Positions 1-8,649 of a stretch of DNA of 64,000 nt are shown in pieces; the first letter of the stretch is position 1; each line of letters begins with the position of its first letter. The notes under the pieces are model-generated. The model was not told where the DNA came from. It made no database searches and saw only the letters and a list, made by a program, of their open reading frames with translations. The translations under genes were made by a program, and so were the position numbers. Source of the stretch: Lysobacterales bacterium (GTDB lineage: Bacteria; Pseudomonadota; Gammaproteobacteria; Xanthomonadales; SZUA-5); contig JABAQR010000016.1 in assembly GCA_019187485.1 (NCBI GenBank), positions 25,964 to 89,963 on the forward strand, written 5' to 3'.

Positions 1-1
1 C

Positions 2-454
2 CGCGCGCACCTGCCGGTGGAGGATCGCCTGGGCTTGTGGCTGCACGACATCGCCCTGCTCGCGCGCGGACTCGACGCATCCGACTGGACAGAACTCGAC
101 CGCCGCGTGCGTGCGCAGGGCCTCGCCGGCCTGCACGCGGCCACGCTGCGCGAGGCCGCGGCGTGGTTCCCGTTGAGCCTGCCGGAGGCCTGGCTCGTCG
201 ACTGGGAGTGCCTCGGGCGCAGCGAAGCCACTCGCCACTGGCTGGATCCGGTCGAGAACTCGCTCACCCGCCTGTGGCGCAGCCTGCGCGCGCTGCCGAA
301 CCTGCGCGAGCGGATGCACTACCTGCGCGCCCGACTGGTCCCGTCCACGCACTGGATGCGCGGCCGCTACCGCGCCCAAGGCTCGCTCGGCCTGCTGGCT
401 GCCTACTTTCGTCGCTGGCTTTCCGGGCTGCAACGCGTGGTGGCGGGTCGATGA
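2..454 (+). CDS. Nucleotidyltransferase family protein, C-terminal part
   Basis: The reading frame is open to the left edge of the window, so this is the last 150 residues of a longer protein. The fragment resembles the C-terminal part of the nucleotidyltransferase family PF14907, with a helical His-Asp-Ile-Ala-Leu-Leu stretch near its start and a basic, Trp- and Arg-rich end (HYLRARLVPS, then YFRRWLSGLQ). The catalytic part lies outside the window. From family knowledge, such genes often sit beside PqqD, B2 and asparagine-synthetase-like genes in lasso-peptide and related loci. The neighbouring ABC exporter 48 bases downstream fits that setting. The substrate is unknown. The assignment is by recognition of the C-terminal pattern only. 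Confidence 0.6.
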   Translation, partial: RAHLPVEDRLGLWLHDIALLARGLDASDWTELDRRVRAQGLAGLHAATLREAAAWFPLSLPEAWLVDWECLGRSEATRHWLDPVENSLTRLWRSLRALPNLRERMHYLRARLVPSTHWMRGRYRAQGSLGLLAAYFRRWLSGLQRVVAGR

Positions 455-502
455 GCCTTTCCCGCGGGTCACGCCCACTCTGCGCAAACGCATGGGGGAC
501 GC

Positions 503-2341
503 ATGGCAACCGCCATCGCCATGTCTCCGGCCGTTGATCGCCATTCGATGGCGCGCGAACCGCTGCGCGACCTGCCCGGCTTCGCGCGCAGCTTCCGTGA
601 TCTGATCGGTCCGCGCATGCACGTCGTGTTCGGGTTGATGCTGGTCGAGTCGCTGCTCGAAGGCGTGGGGGTGCTGCTGCTGCTGCCGCTGCTCGCGACC
701 TTCGGCGGCGCAGCCGAAGGCATCAGCGGCTTCTCCGCCTGGCTGCTCGCCGCGCTCGCGGGCATCGGCATCGAGGGCCTCGTCCCGGTGATGCTCGCGA
801 TCGGCCTGCTGGTGCTCGGCAAGGGCGCGGTGGCCTTCGCGGCGAACGCCTACAACGGCTACCTGCGCGCCGACCTCCAGGCGAGCCTGCTGCAGCGCAT
901 GTTCGATGCCTACTCGCGCATGTCCTACGGCTACTACGCCAGCCGCGACACCGGCTACTTCTACAACCGCTTCACCCAGGTGTACGCGCTGGTCGGTGCC
1001 TTCCACGCCTTCTCGGCGCTGCTGGTCGGCGCCATCCGCTCGGCCGCCTACGTCTGCTTCGGCCTGCTGGTCGCGTGGAAATTCGGCCTCGCCGCCTTGC
1101 TGGCCGGTGGCCTGCTCGCGCTCGCCTTCCGCCGCATCAATGCCACCGTGCGCACGTTGTCGAAAGACTCGGCCGAACACATGGGCACCGTGGCCAGCAC
1201 CTTCGTGCAGTCGATCCAGGCCTTCAAGTACCTCGCCGCCACCGCCTCGATCCGCCCGTTGCGCGAGCGAGTGCTCGCCAACGTCCGCCATGGCGGGCGG
1301 CTGGAGGCCCGCCAGAACTTCGCGATGGCCTTCACCAACGCCGCGCGCGAGCCGATCGCGGTGCTGACCATCATCCTCATCGTGATCGGCCACGCGCTGC
1401 TGCTCGGCGAAGCGCTGGCGCCGGTGCTGGTCTCGATCCTGCTGTTCTACCGCGGCATCAACGCCGTGCTCGGCGTGCAGTCGAGCTGGCAGTCGCTGCT
1501 GGCGCAGGTGGGCTCGCTGGAACTCGTGCGCGATGAGCTGCAGCACCTGGACCAGGCCAGCGAACCGACCGGCGGCCGTGCGGTCGTCGACTTGCAGTGG
1601 GGCATCGAGTTGCGCGGCGTCAGCTTCGCCTACGACACCCGCATCGGCGATGTGCTGCACGCGATCGACCTGCACATTCCGGCGCGGAAGACGGTCGCAC
1701 TGGTGGGCGCCTCGGGCGCCGGCAAGTCCACCGTGATCGACCTGCTGACGCTGCTGCTGACGCCGCGCACCGGGCAGATGCTCGTCGACGGCATCCCGGC
1801 GACTGAACTCGACCGCGCCGCCTGGCGTGCCCGCATCGGCTACGTGATGCAGGAAGCGGTGATCTTCGACGACAGTTTCGCAAACAACATCTGCTTGTGG
1901 GCCGGCGACGCCGCGAGCGATCCCGCGCTGCGGGAACGCGTGCGCGAGGCCGCACGCGCCGCGCATCTGCTCGAGTTCATCGATTCCCTGCCGGATGGCT
2001 TCGACAGCCTCGTCGGCGACCGCGGCATCCGCCTGTCCGGCGGCCAGCGCCAACGCCTGTTCATCGCCCGCGAACTCTACAAGCAACCGCAACTGCTGAT
2101 CCTCGACGAAGCCACCAGCTCGCTCGACAGCGAGGCCGAGCGCGCGATCCAGCAGAGCCTCGACGAGTTGCACGGGCGCATGACCGTGGTCGTCATCGCG
2201 CACCGGCTCGCAACCGTGCGCTCGGCCGACCAGGTGCTGGTTTTCGACCACGGCCACCTCGTCGAGCAGGGAAGCTACGCCGAACTGCGCGAGCGTCCGC
2301 GGGGTAGATTCGCGGCAATGGTCGCCGCACAATCGCTATGA
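503..2341 (+). CDS. ABC exporter, fused membrane and ATPase domains
   Basis: A 612-residue half-transporter of the MsbA/lipid-peptide exporter type. The first about 330 residues hold hydrophobic segments of an ABC transmembrane domain. The ATPase domain follows, with Walker A GASGAGKST near residue 401, signature LSGGQRQR near 511, Walker B LLILDEATSSLD and the switch His in IAHRLATV. It would act as a homodimer in the inner membrane. The ATG at 503 follows a G-rich stretch; an in-frame ATG at 521 is an alternative. The stop overlaps the next start by four bases (ATGA at 2338). The cargo is not visible: it could be a glycolipid of the polysaccharide locus or, given the upstream nucleotidyltransferase, a ribosomal peptide. 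Confidence 0.85.
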   Translation: MATAIAMSPAVDRHSMAREPLRDLPGFARSFRDLIGPRMHVVFGLMLVESLLEGVGVLLLLPLLATFGGAAEGISGFSAWLLAALAGIGIEGLVPVMLAIGLLVLGKGAVAFAANAYNGYLRADLQASLLQRMFDAYSRMSYGYYASRDTGYFYNRFTQVYALVGAFHAFSALLVGAIRSAAYVCFGLLVAWKFGLAALLAGGLLALAFRRINATVRTLSKDSAEHMGTVASTFVQSIQAFKYLAATASIRPLRERVLANVRHGGRLEARQNFAMAFTNAAREPIAVLTIILIVIGHALLLGEALAPVLVSILLFYRGINAVLGVQSSWQSLLAQVGSLELVRDELQHLDQASEPTGGRAVVDLQWGIELRGVSFAYDTRIGDVLHAIDLHIPARKTVALVGASGAGKSTVIDLLTLLLTPRTGQMLVDGIPATELDRAAWRARIGYVMQEAVIFDDSFANNICLWAGDAASDPALRERVREAARAAHLLEFIDSLPDGFDSLVGDRGIRLSGGQRQRLFIARELYKQPQLLILDEATSSLDSEAERAIQQSLDELHGRMTVVVIAHRLATVRSADQVLVFDHGHLVEQGSYAELRERPRGRFAAMVAAQSL

Positions 2342-3618
2342 ACACACTGCTTCCGTCCGAATCGCGACCGGCCGTTCTGGGTCTCGGTTACGTCGGGCTG
2401 CCGCTCGCGATCGCGCTCGGCCGCATCCGCCCGACCATCGGCTTCGATATCGACGCCGCCCGCATCGAGCAACTGCGCCGGCATGTCGACCACAGCGGCG
2501 AATGCAGTCCCGAGGAAATCGCGGCCGCCGAACACCTGCGCCTGAGCGCGGACCTGGACGAGCTGCGTGCGGCCAACGTCTACATCATTGCGGTCCCGAC
2601 CCCGGTCAACCAGCACAAGTGGCCCGACCTCACGCCACTGCTGCGCGCCTCCGAGACCGTCGGGCGCGTGCTCAAGCGCGGCGATGTCGTCGTCTACGAA
2701 TCCACCGTGTATCCGGGCGCCACCGAGCAGGAATGCGTGCCGGTGCTGGAGCGCGTCAGCGGCCTTGAGTGCAACCGCGATTTCAGCGTCGGCTACAGTC
2801 CCGAACGCATCAATCCCGGCGACAAGGCGCGGCGCCTGCCGGACATCGTCAAGGTCACTTCCGGTTCCACGCCGGAGGCGGCGGCATTCATCGACGCGCT
2901 GTACCGCCAGATCGTGCCCGCCGGCACCCACCTCGCGCCGTCGATCCAGGTGGCCGAAGCCGCCAAGGCGATCGAGAACACCCAGCGCGACGTCAACATC
3001 GCGCTCGTCAACGAGTTCGCGCAACTGTTCGGTCGCCTCGGCATCGACACCGAAGCCGTGCTCAAGGCCGCCGGCACCAAGTGGAACTTCCTGCCCTTCC
3101 GCCCCGGCCTCGTCGGCGGCCACTGCATCGGCGTCGATCCGTACTACCTCGTGCACAAGGCGCAGGAAGTCGGCTACCACCCGGAACTGATCCTCGCCGC
3201 CCGCCGCATCAACGAAGGCATGAGCGCCTACGTCACCGGCGAAGTGCTGAAGCTGATGGCCCGCCACCGCCTCAACGTCGTCGGCGCGCGCATCCTCGTG
3301 CTCGGCATCACCTTCAAGGAAAACTGCGCCGATTTGCGCAACACCCGCGTCGTCGAGATCGTCCGCGCGCTGGAGAGCTACCACGCGCAGGTGGACGTGC
3401 ACGATCCCTGGGCAGACCCGGCCGAATGCCGGCGCGAGTACCGTCAGGCACTGGTGTCGGAGCCCGCCCCGGGCCAGTACGACCTGGTCCTGCTGGCGGT
3501 CGCGCATCGCCAGTTTGCCGAACTGGGCGGAGTTGGCGTGCGTGCATTCCTCAAGCCCCGCGGCGCCGTCTACGACCTCAAATACGTTGTCGATGGAGCT
3601 GCGGATGGGCGGCTGTAG
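2338..3618 (+). CDS. tviB: UDP-N-acetyl-hexosamine 6-dehydrogenase (TviB/WbpO type)
   Basis: A nucleotide-sugar dehydrogenase of 426 residues that oxidises C6 of a UDP-N-acetylhexosamine to the uronic acid with two NAD+. The N-terminal Rossmann motif GLGYVGLPLA lies at about residues 16-25. VPTPVN near residue 84 and YSPERINPGD near 155 are typical of the family. GGHCIGVDPYYL near residue 259 carries the catalytic Cys. The C-terminal domain has GITFKENCADLRN. Length and motifs match TviB/WbpO better than UDP-glucose dehydrogenase. The epimerase at 3787 would act on the product, as TviC does after TviB. The substrate epimer cannot be settled from sequence alone. Confidence 0.88.
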   Translation: MNTLLPSESRPAVLGLGYVGLPLAIALGRIRPTIGFDIDAARIEQLRRHVDHSGECSPEEIAAAEHLRLSADLDELRAANVYIIAVPTPVNQHKWPDLTPLLRASETVGRVLKRGDVVVYESTVYPGATEQECVPVLERVSGLECNRDFSVGYSPERINPGDKARRLPDIVKVTSGSTPEAAAFIDALYRQIVPAGTHLAPSIQVAEAAKAIENTQRDVNIALVNEFAQLFGRLGIDTEAVLKAAGTKWNFLPFRPGLVGGHCIGVDPYYLVHKAQEVGYHPELILAARRINEGMSAYVTGEVLKLMARHRLNVVGARILVLGITFKENCADLRNTRVVEIVRALESYHAQVDVHDPWADPAECRREYRQALVSEPAPGQYDLVLLAVAHRQFAELGGVGVRAFLKPRGAVYDLKYVVDGAADGRL

Positions 3619-3727
3619 CGCAATGAGCGTGCGAATCCTCAGGGTCACCTACGTGTCGACCGCTCGTATGGCTCGCAGGCGTCTCGAGGTCTGCCTTTCC
3701 ATTCTCGCGGAGTGGCCTCGTATCGAT

Positions 3728-3754
3728 TGTGGGAGCGGGTTTTCCCCGCGACCG
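3728..3754 (+). repeat. REP-like palindromic repeat
   Basis: The 168-base gap after the dehydrogenase contains a short imperfect palindrome, GCGGGTTTTCCCCGC, within a TGTGGGAGCGG-type context. It resembles the REP units scattered in intergenic DNA of pseudomonads and xanthomonads. No second copy was noticed in this window. It could also weakly fold as an RNA hairpin between the two genes, but no T-tract follows. Confidence 0.45.
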
Positions 3755-3786
3755 CAGGTACCAAGCCCGATGAGGGCGTGCACCAA

Positions 3787-4794
3787 ATGACCATTCTCGT
3801 CACCGGCAGCGCCGGCTTCATCGGTTATCACGTCGCCGAGCGCCTGCTGGCGGATGGCCACCAAGTCGTCGGCCTCGATTGCCTGAACGACTACTACGAC
3901 GTCAACCTGAAACGCGCTCGGCTGGCCCGCCTGGAGCAGCACGCCGGCTACCACCACAGCTACGCCGATCTCGCCAACCGCAGCGCCGTCGAGCAGGTCT
4001 TTTCCGGCCACCGCATCCGCCGCGTCGTCCATCTCGCCGCGCAGGCCGGCGTGCGCTACGCGGCCACCAATCCGCATGCGTACATCGCCAGCAACATCAC
4101 CGGATTCCTGCACGTGCTGGAAGGCTGTCGCCACCACGGCATCGAGCACCTGGTCTACGCGTCCACCAGTTCGGTCTACGGCGCCAACCGCACGATGCCG
4201 TTCTCGGAGCACCACCCGACCGCCCACCCGCTGACGCTCTACGCCGCCACCAAGAAATCCAACGAGATGATGGCGCACAGCTACGCCCACCTGTTCGGAC
4301 TGCCGTGCACGGGCCTGCGCTTCTTCACCGTCTACGGTCCCTGGGGGCGGCCCGACATGGCGCTGTTCCTGTTCACGAAAGCAATCCTTGCCGGTGAGCC
4401 GCTGAAGGTGTTCAACCACGGACGGCACAAGCGCAGTTTCACCTATGTCGACGACATCGTCGAAGGCATCGTGCGCGTGCTCGACAAACCACCCGCCGCA
4501 AATTCCGCATGGGATTCGCTTATTCCTGATCCTGCGACCAGCGCTGTACCGTATCGGATCTTCAATATCGGCAGTCCCAGCACGGTCGAGCTGCTGCGCT
4601 ATATCGAGTTGATCGAAGACAGCACCGGACGCAAGGCTGCATTGGAAATGCTGCCGTTGCAGCCAGGAGACGTGCCGGATTCGGAAGCGGACTGCGGGGC
4701 ACTCGCCACGGCGATCGACTACGTGCCATGCGTCCAGGTGGAAGAGGGTGTGCCGAGCTTCGTGCGTTGGTATCGGAAGCACTACGATGTCTGA
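3787..4794 (+). CDS. NAD-dependent UDP-sugar epimerase (CapI/uronate 4-epimerase type)
   Basis: An extended short-chain dehydrogenase of 335 residues. It begins with the Rossmann motif GSAGFIGYHV (residues 7-16). Ser-Thr-Ser-Ser near 138 and the YAATK active-site motif near 149 follow, then RFFTVYGPWGRPDMA, characteristic of UDP-glucuronate 4-epimerases (CapI/LspL), and FTYVDDIVEGI. The ATG at 3787 was chosen because the family starts right at the M-T-I-L-V-T-G-S motif; an upstream in-frame extension to 3712 has no family support. The enzyme probably interconverts C4 epimers of the uronic acid made by the preceding dehydrogenase. It is cytoplasmic and supplies the polysaccharide assembly enzymes. 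Confidence 0.85.
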   Translation: MTILVTGSAGFIGYHVAERLLADGHQVVGLDCLNDYYDVNLKRARLARLEQHAGYHHSYADLANRSAVEQVFSGHRIRRVVHLAAQAGVRYAATNPHAYIASNITGFLHVLEGCRHHGIEHLVYASTSSVYGANRTMPFSEHHPTAHPLTLYAATKKSNEMMAHSYAHLFGLPCTGLRFFTVYGPWGRPDMALFLFTKAILAGEPLKVFNHGRHKRSFTYVDDIVEGIVRVLDKPPAANSAWDSLIPDPATSAVPYRIFNIGSPSTVELLRYIELIEDSTGRKAALEMLPLQPGDVPDSEADCGALATAIDYVPCVQVEEGVPSFVRWYRKHYDV

Positions 4795-5000
4795 GCAACG
4801 CTTGGAAACTCCGGCATTTCGTGAGAGGTTTGGAAAATCATCGCGAGCGGCCCGAGGGCAAGACGTACGGAGCGCAGCGACCGAGGCATATCAAATGGAT
4901 AGGCGAGGGAGCAAGCACCGCGCAACGCAGCCATCGGGCCGCGCAGCAGGTTTTGCAAACCCCTCTCGTGGTCGTTCGGAAGATCGGCAGGTCAAACGGA

Positions 5001-5202
5001 TGAATGCAACCCATGACTTCGGGAATGATCCGGAATTCTCGGTGGAAGAATGGGTTGAGTGCGTACACCGTACGACCGACCGCGATTTTCTGATCGATAC
5101 CACTCGGGTCCATCGTGAGCTGAAATGGCAATCGCGGCGCGCGGGCCTGAACACGATCATCGACACGGCGTGGCATCGGCACCCGTTATTGCAAGGCGCC
5201 GC
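5001..5202 (+). pseudogene. Remnant of a galE-type epimerase C-terminus
   Basis: This stretch encodes FSVEEWVECVHRTTDRDF followed by LIDTTRVHRELKWQSRRAG and then a TIIDTAW stretch. It matches the C-terminal end of UDP-glucose 4-epimerases and can be lined up with the end of the intact galE at 47190 (SVLQVLEAVHR, ARRELGW, EIVETAWRWH). About a dozen residues between the two blocks are missing, and there is no N-terminal domain. It is therefore a decayed fragment left by rearrangement. The frame runs on to 5218, overlapping the wzm start at 5215. The 206 bases before it (4795-5000) hold no recognisable gene. Confidence 0.65.
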
Positions 5203-5214
5203 GGCGATGCAATC

Positions 5215-6078
5215 ATGAGCCAGTACAACGATCAGCTCCGCGAGACGCATTTCGGTCACGCTCACCTCACCGAGATCAATGCCTCCGGTCATTCGTTTGC
5301 AGCGGAAATGCGCGAAGTCTGGGCCTACCGCGACCTTTTGCTGCTGCTGATCCAGCGCGACATCAGCATCCGCTACAAGCAAAGCGCGGTCGGCATCGGC
5401 TGGGCGGTGCTGCAGCCGCTGCTGACCACGGTCATTTTCACCGTGGTGTTCGGAAACTTCGCCAGGCTGCCCTCGGAAGGCTATCCCTACGCCCTGTACA
5501 CCATGTGCGCGATGGTGCCGTGGACCTTCTTCACCCGCGCGCTCGGCGGCGCCAGCACCAGCATCGTCAGCTCCTCGGGCATGATCACCAAGGTGTATTT
5601 CCCGCGCCTGGTGCTGCCGATCAGCAAGACCGTGTCCGGGCTGGTGGATTTCGCGGTGGCGTTCGGGATGCTGATCCTGCTGCTGCTGGCCTACCGGGTG
5701 ACGCCCAGCCTCGGCCTGCTGCTGCTGCCGCTGTTCGTGCTGCTGGCGCTGGCCACCGCGTTCGGGATCGGGCTGTGGCTGACCGCGCTCAACGTCAAAT
5801 ACCGCGACATTGGCCTGCTGGTGCCGTTCCTGACCCAGATCTGGATGTATGCCTCGCCGATCGCCTATTCCTCGGAGATCGTTCCGGCGCGCTGGCTCTG
5901 GGTTTACAGCCTCAATCCCATCTTCGGCGTGGTCGAAGGTTTCCGCTGGGCGTTGCTGGGCAAGGCCGCGCCAGCGCTCGGGCCATTGGCGCTGTCCTGC
6001 GCGGTGGTCGTGGCGATGCTGGCCAGCGGCATCTGGTACTTCCGTCGCACCGAGCGCGAGTTCGCGGACAACATCTGA
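5215..6078 (+). CDS. wzm: ABC-2 type polysaccharide export permease
   Basis: Membrane component of the ABC transporter that moves undecaprenyl-linked polysaccharide across the inner membrane. The 287-residue protein has a soluble N-terminus of about 45 residues, the conserved block DLLLLLIQRDISIRYKQS, and about six hydrophobic segments. It also has the NVKYRDIG loop and ASPIAYSSEIVP segment typical of Wzm/KpsM/TagG permeases. The ATG at 5215 places this conserved block at the usual distance from the start; upstream in-frame sequence is not family-like. Its stop overlaps the ATPase start (TGATG at 6076-6080), so the two subunits are translationally coupled. Confidence 0.92.
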   Translation: MSQYNDQLRETHFGHAHLTEINASGHSFAAEMREVWAYRDLLLLLIQRDISIRYKQSAVGIGWAVLQPLLTTVIFTVVFGNFARLPSEGYPYALYTMCAMVPWTFFTRALGGASTSIVSSSGMITKVYFPRLVLPISKTVSGLVDFAVAFGMLILLLLAYRVTPSLGLLLLPLFVLLALATAFGIGLWLTALNVKYRDIGLLVPFLTQIWMYASPIAYSSEIVPARWLWVYSLNPIFGVVEGFRWALLGKAAPALGPLALSCAVVVAMLASGIWYFRRTEREFADNI

Positions 6079-7373
6079 TGAGCATCGCCGTCAAGGTCGA
6101 AGGCCTGAGCAAGCGCTTCCTGCTGGGGGAAAGCATCGAGCACACCCTGTCCAGCCGGGCCGGCGACCTGCTGCGCGGCAAGGGCTTGCGGCGCAGCGCC
6201 GGGCGCGAGGAATTCTGGGCCCTGCGCGACGTCAATTTCGAGGTCGCCGAAGGCGAGGCGGTCGGCATCATCGGCGGCAACGGCGCCGGCAAGTCCACCC
6301 TGCTCAAGGTGCTGTCGCGGATCACCCCGCCGACCGAAGGCCGCGCCCGCGTCAAGGGACGCCTGTCCAGCCTGCTGGAAGTCGGCACCGGCTTCCACCC
6401 GGAGCTGACCGGGCGCGAGAACGTGTTCCTCAACGGCGCCATCCTCGGCATGCGCAAGGCCGAAGTGGCGCGCAAGTTCGACGAGATCGTCGCCTTTTCC
6501 GGCGTCGAGAAATTCATCGACACCCCGGTCAAACGCTATTCCTCCGGCATGTACGTGCGCCTGGCCTTCGCCGTGGCCGCCCACCTCGAACCCGATGTGC
6601 TGATCATCGACGAAGTGCTGGCGGTCGGCGACGCCGACTTCCAGAAGCGCTGCCTCGGCAAGATGGGCGAGGTCGCGCATCAAGGCCGCACCGTTCTGTT
6701 CGTCAGCCACAACATGGCGGCGGTGCAGAAGCTGTGCGCGCGGGCGGTGTGGATGCGGGACGGGCAGGTGGCGCAGATCGGGGCATCCGAAGAGGTCATC
6801 GGCGCCTATATCGGCGCGTCCAGCCCCGGGGAGAATCGAGTGGCATTGCGCCCCGGCTACCTCTACGAAGCCCATGGCAGCGATGCCGTCGACAGCGATG
6901 CCGTGGTGACCTCACTGCAACTGTTGGACATGAACGGACGACCATTGACAGCCGCGGGGACGTTCGAAGCGCTCAAGTTCAGGATCGAATTTTCGACTGC
7001 GCGTCCCTTTCGGAGCTTTTCCGCTGTGCTGCAAGTGACGACCCCCGATGGCGTCACGCTCCTGCTCACGTCGACCACGCCCGACCAGCAGGTGGCGTTT
7101 TCAGTGTCGGAAGGCCGCTATGTGATCGATTGTGACTTCGAGCGCTTCCCGCTCGCGGCAGGGGAGTATCTGCTCGGGCTGGGACTGGCCATTCCCGGCG
7201 TCGAGTATGTCTGGCGCAACGATGCCGTGTGCCGCTTGCACGTGGAGCCTCGGGACGTCTTTGCATCCGGTTTGCCACCGGCATCCGGCCGCTACCTCGT
7301 GGCCACGCTGCATCGCTGGGGCAGTTTGCAGGAACACAATGCATTCGACGTGCGGGAAGCGCATGGCGGATGA
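6078..7373 (+). CDS. wzt: ABC polysaccharide export ATPase with C-terminal glycan-binding domain
   Basis: ATPase partner of Wzm, 431 residues. Walker A GGNGAGKST lies near residues 65-73, the signature YSSGMYVRLAFA near 153, Walker B VLIIDEVLAVGD near 175 and the switch His in FVSHNMAAV near 213. The last about 170 residues form a beta-rich C-terminal extension of the Wzt_C type. In known systems that extension recognises the capped non-reducing end of the O-antigen. Its presence implies a chain carrying a terminal modification, and methyltransferase genes follow at 7363, 13600 and 22188. The C-terminus overlaps the next gene by 11 bases. Confidence 0.93.
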   Translation: MSIAVKVEGLSKRFLLGESIEHTLSSRAGDLLRGKGLRRSAGREEFWALRDVNFEVAEGEAVGIIGGNGAGKSTLLKVLSRITPPTEGRARVKGRLSSLLEVGTGFHPELTGRENVFLNGAILGMRKAEVARKFDEIVAFSGVEKFIDTPVKRYSSGMYVRLAFAVAAHLEPDVLIIDEVLAVGDADFQKRCLGKMGEVAHQGRTVLFVSHNMAAVQKLCARAVWMRDGQVAQIGASEEVIGAYIGASSPGENRVALRPGYLYEAHGSDAVDSDAVVTSLQLLDMNGRPLTAAGTFEALKFRIEFSTARPFRSFSAVLQVTTPDGVTLLLTSTTPDQQVAFSVSEGRYVIDCDFERFPLAAGEYLLGLGLAIPGVEYVWRNDAVCRLHVEPRDVFASGLPPASGRYLVATLHRWGSLQEHNAFDVREAHGG

Positions 7374-8271
7374 AGTTCGCTGCCGCAGTTGCGGTGGCGA
7401 TGGCTTGGTCGACCTCGGTCCGATACCCGGGAGTCAGGACGAACGGGTTTCCGTCCAGGCCCACCTGTACCGGTGTCCGCACTGCGCGCTGGGGCAACGC
7501 CATCCCATTCCGGATGCAGTCGGCATCGCGGCGTTGTATGCCGATGCCAAGCCGGAAGAAATGGCCTACGTCTACGAGGACAATGCCGCGTGGGCACTGG
7601 CAAGAAACATGCTGGTCAAGCGTCTGGTGGCCGTGGAATCTCCCAGTGTCCTCGACGTCGGTTGCCATACCGGTCGCTTCCTCGCGGGCTTGCCCAAGGC
7701 GTGGCGACGCTTCGGGGTCGAAAATCCGGGCCCACCTGCCGACGCAGCACGCAGGGACAACCGAGTCGAGATCATCGCTGACTGGATCGAGACGGTCGGT
7801 GGCGAATGGGATGCACGCTTCGACGCCGTCACCCTGTTCGACGTGATCGAACACGTACCCGATCCTGCAACGGCGATCGGCCGTCTGGCACGTCTGTTGA
7901 AACCCGGCGGCGTGCTGATCGTCAGTTCGGGAGACCTGGATGCATGGACCTGGCGATGGCTGGGCGCGGGGCACTGGTACCTGCAAACGCCACAGCACCT
8001 GTCGGTGATCTCCCGCGGATTCCTTCGTCACGTCGCAGTGGAACGCGGCCTGCGGTTGCGGGAGTTCCAGACGATCCCGCACCGCCACGCCCCGCGCACA
8101 CAGGATGCTGCACGGCTTGCCTATTGGGGCATGCGCCAACGCGGCGGCCTGTGGCGGAGTCCACAGCGCCTGCTGCACGCACTGCCGGGCCTGCACGGCC
8201 TGCGCCACATGCAGTCGGTGCCGTGGGCCATGAGCCTGAGGGACCACTGCGTGGCGGTGTTCGAGGTTTGA
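7363..8271 (+). CDS. Class I SAM methyltransferase with N-terminal zinc-binding motif
   Basis: A 302-residue protein. The N-terminus has two Cys pairs (C7/C10 and C38/C41) forming a probable zinc knuckle, as in sugar C-methyltransferase-like proteins. The SAM-binding motif VLDVGCHTGRF is near residue 95, and FDVIEHVPDP near 160 is the conserved acidic block. The ATG at 7363, preceded by GGGAAG, was chosen because it begins just before the Cys pairs. It probably methylates a sugar of the exported glycan or its terminal residue, which would suit the glycan-end-binding Wzt encoded immediately upstream. The exact acceptor is unknown. Confidence 0.8.
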   Translation: MADEVRCRSCGGDGLVDLGPIPGSQDERVSVQAHLYRCPHCALGQRHPIPDAVGIAALYADAKPEEMAYVYEDNAAWALARNMLVKRLVAVESPSVLDVGCHTGRFLAGLPKAWRRFGVENPGPPADAARRDNRVEIIADWIETVGGEWDARFDAVTLFDVIEHVPDPATAIGRLARLLKPGGVLIVSSGDLDAWTWRWLGAGHWYLQTPQHLSVISRGFLRHVAVERGLRLREFQTIPHRHAPRTQDAARLAYWGMRQRGGLWRSPQRLLHALPGLHGLRHMQSVPWAMSLRDHCVAVFEV

Positions 8272-8353
8272 GCGGACTTGTGACGTTTCGCGGGTGTCCA
8301 ATGGTGGCTTGGGTGGGGTCGCATGTTCCCTTCATTGCCGGAGTGTCCAGAAG

Positions 8354-8369
8354 GTAGTAATGTTGCTAC
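8354..8369. promoter_or_regulatory. Putative operator of the Phd/PIN toxin-antitoxin module
   Basis: An inverted repeat, GTAGTAA-TG-TTGCTAC, with one mismatch per arm, lies 25 bases upstream of the antitoxin start. Phd/YefM antitoxins usually repress their own operon through such palindromes. The site is inferred from position and symmetry only. Confidence 0.5.
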
Positions 8370-8394
8370 ATCCGGTCACATCGAGAACGGCGCC

Positions 8395-8649
8395 ATGACC
8401 ATCACCACGATCAGCAGCCGCGAGTTCAATCAGGACACGGGTCGCGCCAAGAAAGCGACTCGGCGCGGCCCGGTGGTCATCACCGACCGCGGCAAGCCGA
8501 CGCACGTCCTGCTCGGAATCGAGGAGTACCGGCGACTGACGGGCGGGCGCCGGAGGATAGCCGACCTGCTGGCCATGCCCGGTCTCGACGATGTGGATTT
8601 CGAAGTTCCCTCGCTGCGTGACCTGGCGCGACCGGCCGAACTGTCCTGA
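8395..8649 (+). CDS. Type II antitoxin, Phd/YefM family
   Basis: An 84-residue DNA-binding antitoxin. It starts with TTISSREFNQDTGRAKKAT, the characteristic beta-helix start of Phd/YefM proteins, followed by GPVVITDRGKPTHVLLGIEEY. The C-terminal part would wrap and inhibit the toxin. The ATG at 8395 has a GAGAACGG sequence upstream; an earlier in-frame ATG at 8323 would add unrelated residues and read through the likely operator. Its stop overlaps the toxin start (TGATG). The complex should repress the operon from the palindrome at 8354. Confidence 0.88.
   Translation: MTITTISSREFNQDTGRAKKATRRGPVVITDRGKPTHVLLGIEEYRRLTGGRRRIADLLAMPGLDDVDFEVPSLRDLARPAELS

Noticed and set aside
2275..3648. Long minus-strand open frame across the nucleotide-sugar dehydrogenase
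   Set aside because: Shadow frame caused by high third-position GC; the plus strand has all catalytic motifs of the dehydrogenase.
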